Shown: positions 41,538 to 48,716 of the stretch, in pieces
How positions within the stretch are numbered: position 1 is the stretch's first letter
How the letters are laid out: each line of letters begins with the position of its first letter
From: Streptomyces sp. NBC_01446
Lineage (GTDB): Bacteria; Actinomycetota; Actinomycetes; Streptomycetales; Streptomycetaceae
Length of the DNA stretch: 64,000 nt
Direction of reading: 5' to 3'
Assembly: GCF_026340095.1 (NCBI RefSeq)
Contig: NZ_JAPEPO010000002.1
Location: forward strand, 186,001-250,000
Notes under the pieces: model-generated
What the model saw: only the letters and a program-made list of their open reading frames with translations
What the model was told of the DNA's origin: nothing
Database searches by the model: none
Position numbers and translations under genes: made by a program

Positions 41538-42962
41538 TCAGTGCTGCAGGGTGAGGACCCCCGGCCGCCAGGGCAGTTGGTCGTAGGGGCCGCCTGCGGT
41601 GGGGGACTTGCCCTGGTAGAGGAACTGCAGGTTGCAGGGGTCGATGGTCATGGTCTGGTCGGGGTTGTTGCGGACCAGGTCACCGTGGCTGATGTCGTTG
41701 GTCCAGCTGGCACCGCTGTTGGCCTTGCCCGCGAAGGGGTTGCTCTCGCTGGCGGCCTGCGGGGTCCACGAACCGCTCAGGCTGGAGGACGTGAACGAGC
41801 GGAAGTAGCGCCCGTTCGCACCCTGGGCCTCGACGATCATGAGGTACTGGTTCTGTCCCTGCACCTTGTAGACCTGCGGCGCCTCGAACAGGTTGTTCGT
41901 CGTGTCGCTCATGACCGTCGTGTACGACGAGCCGAAGCTGCCCGGGAAGTTCCCGATCGGCATGCTCGCCCGGTAGATCTTGCCGTTGTCACCGGCGAAG
42001 AACAGGTACATGTTCTGGCCGTCGGCGATCAGGGTCTGGTCGATCGGGCCGGTGCTGGAGCCGGAGATGCTCCCGGTGAACAGCGGCTGCGGCGCGGACC
42101 AGCCGTTGGGGTTGGTCGGGTCGCTCGACGTGCGGTAGATGAAGGGCCACGCGCCCCACTGGTACGCCAGCACCCAGATGTTCTTGGGCGCGAAGTAGAA
42201 CAGCGTGGGTGCCACTGCGGACTGGCTCATCCCGGTCTGGCCGGCCGACGCCATGTCCGACCAGTTCGTGAAGGGACTGAACATCATCGAGCCGTACGAC
42301 GATCCCGACACGTTCGACGCGTAGACCAGGTGCTTGCCGTTGTACACCACGTTGGTGAAGTCCTTCACCGCGGCCCACCCGTTCGCCGGCTGCGCCAATG
42401 CCCCTGTCGACGTCCACCGGTACGTGGACGGAAGGGAACACGAGCCGCCGGGCGGGGTCGTCCCGGACAGGCCGGTCCACTTCTGGTTGCTGCCGCCGTT
42501 GCACGTCCAGATCTCCACCGCCGTTCCGTTCGCCGTACCGGAGCCCGTGACCTCCAGGCACAGCCCGGACTCCACACCGACGATCGTGCCGTCGGAGTTC
42601 ACCCGCCACTGCTGGTTCGCACCGCCGGAACAGGACCAGATCTGCACCCGGGTACCGGGCGCGGTGGCGTGGCCGGGGACGTCCAGGCACTTGTTGCCGT
42701 ACACGGTCAGCTGGCCGCTGTCCGTCGACGTCCACTGCTGGTTGGCCTTACCCGAGCAGTCCCAGATCTGCAGGTAGGTGCCGTCGGTCTGGCTGGCGTT
42801 CGGCACATCGAGGCACCGGCCGGAACCGACGCCGCGCAAGGCGCCGCTGGTGGCGGCCTGAGCCGGGTTGGCCACGAGCATCGCCGCCAACGCGACCAGG
42901 ACCACAACCGCGGCGGCGAGCACCGCAGACGGATGCCTGCGGCTGAAACTTCCTCTGTGCAT
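41538..42962 (-). CDS. Secreted GH62 alpha-L-arabinofuranosidase with CBM13
   Basis: 474 residues from ATG 42962, 8 bp after GAGGAA. Signal peptide to about residue 37 with a SRRH pair and NPAQAA. Residues 40-165 are a ricin-B type CBM13 with three QxW repeats (LQIWDCSGKANQQW, VQIWSCSGGANQQW, VEIWTCNGGSNQKW). The GH62 five-blade propeller follows: Asp201 (WAAVKDF) as likely base, Glu360 (NNLFEAPQV) as acid, by analogy with Streptomyces GH62. It removes arabinose side chains from arabinoxylan outside the cell. Divergent from the GH10 xylanase, which carries the same CBM type, so both act on one substrate. Confidence 0.93.
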   Translation of the reverse strand: MHRGSFSRRHPSAVLAAAVVVLVALAAMLVANPAQAATSGALRGVGSGRCLDVPNASQTDGTYLQIWDCSGKANQQWTSTDSGQLTVYGNKCLDVPGHATAPGTRVQIWSCSGGANQQWRVNSDGTIVGVESGLCLEVTGSGTANGTAVEIWTCNGGSNQKWTGLSGTTPPGGSCSLPSTYRWTSTGALAQPANGWAAVKDFTNVVYNGKHLVYASNVSGSSYGSMMFSPFTNWSDMASAGQTGMSQSAVAPTLFYFAPKNIWVLAYQWGAWPFIYRTSSDPTNPNGWSAPQPLFTGSISGSSTGPIDQTLIADGQNMYLFFAGDNGKIYRASMPIGNFPGSFGSSYTTVMSDTTNNLFEAPQVYKVQGQNQYLMIVEAQGANGRYFRSFTSSSLSGSWTPQAASESNPFAGKANSGASWTNDISHGDLVRNNPDQTMTIDPCNLQFLYQGKSPTAGGPYDQLPWRPGVLTLQH

Positions 42963-44045
42963 GGGGGACTTCCTCAACCTTGAGTGGGACGGTTCCGGTC
43001 GGCCTCGTCAGAGGTTGTCCGGACTGTCGGTGCAGTGCGGTGCGCAACGGCCCTTGAGCACCACGGCAGACCGCTTGTGACTTCCCGGTCCTTCGCGACC
43101 TTCTGAAGGACCGGTGGCGCCCGGCGCTTCAGGGCGGCATGAGCGCCAGAGGTGGAGGCGTGGAGGGCCGAGCACCCGGGTGGCACGGTCGAAAAGAGAA
43201 ATATTGGCGCGGCCATGACATATGCATGCGGCACGACTCCTTGCGGCTCTGCGTTCGGGCGGTGCGACCCGGAGTTGCTCTGCTGTGCGATGGAGCGACT
43301 CGACGCGTTTCGATATATCGAACAAAGGTCGAAGTGTCGAGCAACCTGAATGATAGGGAACCGGTGAACGGCGTCAACACCCCTCGCATGTGTCGCTATC
43401 TACGCCGAATCACTGCGGGACCCCATGGGCGAGATGCCGGACGTCACACCGACAATTGGCCGAGCCGGACCTCATTTGACGCCGGATTGGAGGAAGCGTC
43501 CGCATACTCGTCCAGGCCTCGGCTTGTGGCCCCAAGGCATCCGCCGACGACGGCGCCGGGAGTGCGCCGTCCCGGTGGCCCGAAAGTTTCGGACACGGAG
43601 CAGAAACTTTTATGCAACCCAGTATTGACGATGCACCGTCAGTACCTCAATCATTCCTGTCTGGGAAACCGGCCACAGTTCGATATTTCGAACCACACGC
43701 CTGAGTAATCCGTGCTGCACGGCAGATCCACGCACAACTGCTCTACAGATCCGCGCACCAAAGCACCTGCGCCACTCCGTTTCGTTCCGGTGAGGCTCGC
43801 ACCAGCGCATCCCTGGCTCTTCACGCAGTGGGAGAGGTACGTGACACCACGTGGCGGTCACCCGGCTGAGCTGCGATGGAGTGCCCCCGTGCCTGTCTCG
43901 AAGATCGTCCCGTCCCATGTCCGCGGCGTCCGGTGATTCCGTGCCGCCCGGGCTCCGGCCCGTCCGTCCGTCTGTCGCAAGGGAATGGACGACGCAAACC
44001 TCTGCGCTTCAGTCCTTCCGTGATTTCTACCTTGGAGGCACAGTC
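42963..44045. promoter_or_regulatory. Divergent control region of the GH62 and GH10 genes
   Basis: 1.08 kb with no credible gene but several palindromes: GTTTCGATATATCGAAC (43307-43323), CCGAAAGTTTCGG (43580-43592) and GTTCGATATTTCGAAC (43678-43693). All contain TTCGA/TCGAA or CGAAA/TTTCG halves and resemble the CGAA...TTCG-type boxes described for Streptomyces xylan regulators. One lies on the GH62 side and two on the xylanase side, so both genes may answer to one repressor, not encoded nearby. Confidence 0.6.
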
Positions 44046-45476
44046 ATGGGCTCGTATGCCCTTCGCAGATCCGGTGTCCGCCGGAAGATCCGCGGTCTGC
44101 TGTTGGCGCTGATCGTCGGCGTCTTAGTTGCGGTCGGCGCGCTGGTCGCCCCACCGAAAGCACACGCCGCCGAGAGCACGCTCGGTGCCGCGGCGGCGCA
44201 GAGCGGCCGCTACTTCGGCACCGCCATCGCCTCGGGCAGGCTGGGCGACTCGGCGTACACGTCGATCGCGGGCCGTGAGTTCAACATGGTGACGCCCGAG
44301 AACGAGATGAAGATCGACGCCACCGAACCGCAGCGGGGCCAGTTCAACTTCACCGCCGGTGACCGCGTCTACAACTGGGCGGTGCAGAACGGCAAGCAGG
44401 TCCGCGGTCACACCCTGGCCTGGCACTCCCAGCAGCCCGGCTGGATGCAGAGCCTCAGCGGCAGCACCCTGCGCCAGGCGATGATCGACCACATCAACGG
44501 CGTGATGGGCCACTACAAGGGCAAGATCGCCCAGTGGGACGTCGTGAACGAGGCCTTCGCCGACGGCAGTTCGGGCGCCCGGCGCGACTCCAACCTGCAG
44601 CGCACCGGCAACGACTGGATCGAGGTCGCCTTCCGCACCGCGCGCGCCGCCGACCCGGCCGCCAAGCTCTGCTACAACGACTACAACGTCGAGAACTGGA
44701 CCTGGGCCAAAACCCAGGCCATGTACGCCATGGTCAAAGACTTCAAGCAGCGCGGCGTGCCGATCGACTGCGTCGGCTTCCAGTCGCACTTCAACAGCGA
44801 CAGCCCCTACAACAGCAACTTCCGCACCACCCTGCAGAACTTCGCCGCCCTCGGCGTCGACGTGGCCATCACCGAACTAGACATCCAGGGCGCCCCGGCC
44901 TCGACCTACGCCAACGTGACCAACGACTGCCTGGCCGTCTCGCGCTGCCTCGGCATCACCGTCTGGGGTGTACGCGACACCGACTCCTGGCGCTCGCAGG
45001 ACACGCCGCTGCTGTTCAACGGCGACGGCAGCAAGAAGCCCGCGTACACCTCCGTCCTCAACGCACTCAACGGCGGCTCCACCACGCCCCCTTCGGATTC
45101 CGGACAGATCAAGGGCGTCGGGTCGGGCCGCTGCCTGGACGTGCCCAGCAGCAGCACCACCGACGGCACCCAACTCCAACTGTGGGACTGCAACAACGGC
45201 ACCAACCAGCAGTGGACGTACACCGCCGCCGGTGAGCTCAGGGTCTACGGCAACAAGTGCCTGGACGCCGGCGGCACCAGCAACGGCACCAAAGTCCAGA
45301 TCTACAGCTGCTGGGGCGCCGACAACCAGAAATGGCGCCTCAACTCCGACGGATCCATCGTCGGCGTCCAGTCCGGCCTCTGCCTCGACGCCGTCGCAGG
45401 CGGAACGGCCAACGGCACCCTGATCCAGCTCTACTCCTGCTCGAACGGCAGCAACCAACGCTGGACCCGCACCTGA
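44046..45476 (+). CDS. xlnA: Secreted GH10 endo-beta-1,4-xylanase with CBM13
   Basis: 476 residues from ATG 44046 after GGAGG. A 41-residue signal (RRSGVRRKIRGLLLALIVGV to KAHA) with a twin-Arg-like start precedes the GH10 barrel: acid/base Glu169 (WDVVNEAFADG) and nucleophile Glu277 (AITELDIQGA), the positions expected from S. lividans XlnA mature Glu128 and Glu236. TLAWHSQQPGW is the conserved subsite region. A short Ser/Thr/Pro linker leads to CBM13 (residues 353-474, three repeats such as LQLWDCNNGTNQQW). It cuts the xylan backbone; paired with the GH62 enzyme. Confidence 0.96.
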   Translation: MGSYALRRSGVRRKIRGLLLALIVGVLVAVGALVAPPKAHAAESTLGAAAAQSGRYFGTAIASGRLGDSAYTSIAGREFNMVTPENEMKIDATEPQRGQFNFTAGDRVYNWAVQNGKQVRGHTLAWHSQQPGWMQSLSGSTLRQAMIDHINGVMGHYKGKIAQWDVVNEAFADGSSGARRDSNLQRTGNDWIEVAFRTARAADPAAKLCYNDYNVENWTWAKTQAMYAMVKDFKQRGVPIDCVGFQSHFNSDSPYNSNFRTTLQNFAALGVDVAITELDIQGAPASTYANVTNDCLAVSRCLGITVWGVRDTDSWRSQDTPLLFNGDGSKKPAYTSVLNALNGGSTTPPSDSGQIKGVGSGRCLDVPSSSTTDGTQLQLWDCNNGTNQQWTYTAAGELRVYGNKCLDAGGTSNGTKVQIYSCWGADNQKWRLNSDGSIVGVQSGLCLDAVAGGTANGTLIQLYSCSNGSNQRWTRT

Positions 45477-45580
45477 TGGGACCTGCCACAAACGAAAGCG
45501 CGAATCGATGACGGCCTACGGTGCGGCTTCCCCCGCCCCTCCAGGAAGACATCGTTGATGGTCCCGGGTCGCCGCCCTAG

Positions 45581-47289
45581 AAGACTCATGAAGATCTTGC
45601 TGAGGGGTTGTCCGGCCGCAGGCCGGGCGGCCCCTCCGGCTATGTATTGACCGGGGTGAGGTGCCAGGTTCCGTTGGTTCGGGTGAGTCCGAGGTTGATC
45701 AGTCGGCGGAGGTTGAGGGCGGCTGCTCGGGTGTGGAGCCAGGCGTCGTTCTTGATGGTGCCGCGGTAGCGGAGTTTGCGGTTGTTGTGGTGGACGAGCC
45801 AGGCGACGGCGCGTTCGACTGGTGGTCTCCAGCGCCGGTAGTCAGCCTGCCAGTCGGGATCGGTGGCGGTCTGGTGGCGAGCGGCGGCGAGCAGGTCGTG
45901 GTGCGGACGGATGGTCAGGATCCGCCCGGCCTTGGCCTTGGTGCACCGCTCACGAAGGGGGCATCCGGCGCACACGTCCTTGAACGAGGCTTTGCGCTGG
46001 TGGTGCTGCCCGGCGGGAGCGGATAAAGGGACGGTGTGTCCGGCGGGGCAGGTCACGGTGGCGGCGCCGGTGTCGATGATGAAGTCGTCGAGGGTGAAGC
46101 CGCCAGGGACGGCGGGCCGCAGTGGTGCGGGTTTGAGGAACAGCCGGTGACCGGCAGTTTCGAGGCTGTGGCGGGCGTCGCCGGTGGAGTAGGCGGTGTC
46201 ACCGAAGGCGTCAACGGGCTCGTCCTCGTCGGTGAGCAGGTCGATTCCGACCATCGCCTCGTGGTGCTCGGGACCGGCTCCGGGCCGCAGGGCGACGGCG
46301 GTGTATAACCCGGTCTCGGGCTCCATGGCGAGGTGGGCCTTGAAGCCATCCTGTTGGTGGGTGCGGGTCTTGTGCACGTGCCGGGCTTCGGGGTCGACAG
46401 TGGAGACCATCCGGTTTGGTGCGGTGCCCTGGGTGATGCGCCAGCGCCCGTCGCGGCCGTCGGAGTCCTCGGCGGGCTCCACGTCCTGACCTGCGACCAG
46501 GGCCAGGATGCCGACCGCGTTCGCGGCCTTCTCGTCGAGCTGCTGCTCGGGCAGATGGCCCAGCAGCCGCAGTGCGTCACCGACCAGGGCGTCGACCAGG
46601 TCGGCACGGGCCTGCTCGTCGTTCCAGGCGATCCTCGGCTTGCCCGGGTCGTTGTAGTCGTGCGCGGTGCACTGCACGGCTGCCACCTCGCCGGCCCCGG
46701 GGACTTCCCGGATCACCGCCCGGATGGCGGCGATGATCTGGGTGACGGTGTCCTGGGTGGCCACCGCGTCGTCCAGCACAGTGGAATCCAGCGCCCGGCG
46801 GTGCTTGCCCTTGAGGACACCGGTGGCCTTCACGACCTCACGCACAGCCTCGAATACCCGGTTCGGCCGGGCGGAACGGGCCAGCCGGCGGCGGAAGTAG
46901 GCCAGCAACGACGGATCGAACGCCATGTCATGAAGGCCCAGTCCACAGGCGGCCTTCCACCGCAGGTCGCACCGCAGCTCCTGGACCGTCTCGAAGTCCG
47001 AAAGCCCGTGCAGGGCCTGTAGCGTGATCGAAGCGGCCAGGATCTGCGGCGGCATGCTCGGCCGCCCGTTCGCCGACGGGTACATGTCCGCAAACATCTC
47101 CGCTTCGAACAGCGCGCTGCGATGCTCGGCCAGGAACGCGAACACACTCCCTGCCGGGATCAAATCCCGGCAGGTCTCCCATACATCCGGCCCGATCGTC
47201 TCCCCGGCCCATTCCCCCATCACCACAACAAACAGTCTGGCCCCGCCGCTCACGCGGCGGGGCCAGAACCCAAGATCTTCATGAGTCTT
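45581..47289 (-). mobile_element. IS1182-family insertion sequence, copy 2
   Basis: Inverted repeats AAGACTCATGAAGATCTTG (45581-45599) and complement (47271-47289), with CTAG on both sides (45577-45580, 47290-47293). The right CTAG is shared with the neighbouring IS5 element. Related to, but clearly diverged from, copy 1. Confidence 0.9.
45640..47220 (-). CDS. IS1182-family transposase, copy 2
   Basis: 526 residues from ATG 47220 (MGEWAGETIGPDVWETCRDL). Same domain order as copy 1: SANGRPSMPPQILAASITLQ, RRALDSTVLDDAVATQDTVT, VDAFGDTAYSTGDARHSLET, CAGCPLRERCTKAKAGRIL and WRPPVERAVAWLVHHNNRKL. It ends WHLTPVNT within the element and looks intact, so it may be the functional copy. The two proteins differ at many positions throughout, so they did not arise from a recent local transposition. 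Confidence 0.93.
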   Translation of the reverse strand: MGEWAGETIGPDVWETCRDLIPAGSVFAFLAEHRSALFEAEMFADMYPSANGRPSMPPQILAASITLQALHGLSDFETVQELRCDLRWKAACGLGLHDMAFDPSLLAYFRRRLARSARPNRVFEAVREVVKATGVLKGKHRRALDSTVLDDAVATQDTVTQIIAAIRAVIREVPGAGEVAAVQCTAHDYNDPGKPRIAWNDEQARADLVDALVGDALRLLGHLPEQQLDEKAANAVGILALVAGQDVEPAEDSDGRDGRWRITQGTAPNRMVSTVDPEARHVHKTRTHQQDGFKAHLAMEPETGLYTAVALRPGAGPEHHEAMVGIDLLTDEDEPVDAFGDTAYSTGDARHSLETAGHRLFLKPAPLRPAVPGGFTLDDFIIDTGAATVTCPAGHTVPLSAPAGQHHQRKASFKDVCAGCPLRERCTKAKAGRILTIRPHHDLLAAARHQTATDPDWQADYRRWRPPVERAVAWLVHHNNRKLRYRGTIKNDAWLHTRAAALNLRRLINLGLTRTNGTWHLTPVNT

Positions 47290-47337
47290 CTAGGGCGTGT
47301 ATCGAAAGTGGATCTTGAGGTGAGATGATCTTGCTTC

Positions 47338-47763
47338 GTGGCACGTGGAGATCTGACGGATGCACAGTGGGCCCGCCTGGAGCCGTTCTTGCCCAAGGGT
47401 AAGAAGCCGGGGCGTCCACCGATATGGACCAGGCGGCAGCTGATCGACGGCATACGGTTCCGTACCCGCACCGGCATGCCGTGGCGGGACGTGCCGGAGC
47501 GGTACGGGCCCTGGGCCAGGTCATACGACCTGTTCCGCCGCTGGCAGCGGGACGGCACCTGGCAGCGGATCTTCGCGGAACTGCAGGCCGAGGCAGACGC
47601 CAGGGAGCTCATCACCTGGGACCTCAACATCGACTCCACCGTCAGCCGGGCCCACCAGCATGCCGCCGGGGCGCGGAAAAGGGGGACCTGCAAAAGGAGC
47701 CGCCCGGCGGGATCGCCGTCGAGCCGGACGACCACGGCCTCGGCCGCTCGCGCGGCGGCCTGA
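47338..47763 (+). CDS. IS5 transposase OrfA
   Basis: From GTG 47338: ARGDLTDAQWARLEPFLPKG, RPPIWTRRQLIDGIRFRTRT, GMPWRDVPERYGPWARSYDL and WDLNIDSTVSRAHQHAAGAR. It contains the DUF4096-type N-terminal domain and the first catalytic Asp (NIDSTV). At GCG-CGG-AAA-AGG-GGG (about 47675-47685) a -1 slip gives KKGDLQKEPPGG and continues as OrfB. Unshifted, it ends in a 35-residue Ser/Arg-rich tail. Slippery A4G5 sequences of this kind are standard for IS427-type elements. Confidence 0.88.
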   Translation: MARGDLTDAQWARLEPFLPKGKKPGRPPIWTRRQLIDGIRFRTRTGMPWRDVPERYGPWARSYDLFRRWQRDGTWQRIFAELQAEADARELITWDLNIDSTVSRAHQHAAGARKRGTCKRSRPAGSPSSRTTTASAARAAA

Positions 47764-48212
47764 CCACCAAGCTGCACCTGGCCGTTGAGCAGGGCCAGAA
47801 GCCGATGTCCATCGTGATTACGGCCGGACAGCGCGGCGACTCCCCGCAGTTCGAGCCGGTCCTGAACAAGGTCCGCGTGGCCCGCCGGGGCGTCGGACGG
47901 CCGCGAACCCGGCCCGACCGGGTCCGCGCCGACAAGGCGTACGCCTCCCGCAAGAACCGCGCTTACCTGCGACGACGCGGAATCCGCTGCACGATCCCGG
48001 ACAAGGCCGACCAGGCGGCCCACCGTAAGAAGCGAGGCTCTCGCGGCGGCCGACCGCCCAAGTTCGACGCCGAGGACTACAAGGCCCGGCACGCGGTCGA
48101 GTGCGGGATCAATCGCCTCAAGAGGCACCGCGCCGTGGCGACGCGCTACGACAAACTCGCGGTCCGCTACGAGGCAACCGTCCTCGTTGCTGCCATCAAC
48201 GAGTGGCTATGA
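47677..48212 (+). CDS. IS5 transposase OrfB
   Basis: Read after the -1 shift: RSRGGLTTKLHLAVEQGQKP, VRADKAYASRKNRAYLRRRG with the second Asp (ADKAY), and AVECGINRLKRHRAVATRYD with the catalytic Glu, ending INEWL at TGA 48212. With OrfA it makes a transposase of about 290 residues. All three DDE residues are present, so the element is probably functional. Confidence 0.88.
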
Positions 48213-48424
48213 CCAGCACATTCGATACACGCCCTAGTGGCGGCGACCTTCGCGTTCGGCATGCTCGCGCGATGAATCCGGCGCCCGCCGAGGCAACAGC
48301 GATGGACACCAATGCTTGATACGTCCTGATCAATCGCAACAGCGGTGCGGCAAGCCGCTGGACGCTTCCGGCGCGTCCACCGCCGACGGCGCGCGGGAGA
48401 TCCCGGCGCGTTCGACGCCCGTAC

Positions 48425-48715
48425 CGCCGCCGCGTCACAGTCGAGGCCGGCCGACTGACTCTGGACTGGCATGTCATTGACGAAGAGGACGGGCATCCGA
48501 CCTCCGGCAGCATGTCCTTCGTCATCGGCGCAGGTGCCTCCGACTCCGCGCCGGCAGCGGGGGGCGACGAGGCCGCGGCAGCAGCCCCCGCGCCTTCCGA
48601 TGCCGTGCGCAAGGCGTGGGTCGCCGTCCGCTGGGTGGACTATCTGGCGTGCGCCGGTACGGCGGTGATGTCGGCGTTGCCCGTAGCGGTGGAGTGTCCG
48701 CACAGGAAGGCGTGA
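48425..48715 (+). pseudogene. CopC/CopD-type copper protein relic
   Basis: RRVTVEAGRLTLDWHVIDEE, DGHPTSGSMSFVIGAG, then an Ala-rich linker and AWVAVRWVDYLACAGTAVMS. DGHPxxGSMSFxIG is the C-terminal signature of CopC-type copper-binding domains (usually SADGHPVSGxxxFxV), followed in CopC-CopD fusions by the first membrane helix of CopD. The N-terminus and nearly all of CopD are missing. The gene's 5' end was lost before or at the IS5/IS1182 insertions. Confidence 0.6.
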
Positions 48716-48716
48716 T

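Larger units (their letters stand above)
47293..48234 (+). mobile_element. IS5-family (IS427-like) insertion sequence
   Basis: 14-bp inverted repeats GGGCGTGTATCGAA (47293-47306) and complement (48221-48234), with TA directly outside both ends (47291-47292, 48235-48236). It abuts IS1182 copy 2: the TA on its left is the middle of that element's CTAG duplication. Its transposase is split in two frames. Confidence 0.88.

Noticed and set aside
43008..43628. Small ORFs in the xylanase control region
   Set aside because: They overlap in several frames on both strands, have no ribosome-binding sites and cross the palindromic sites.
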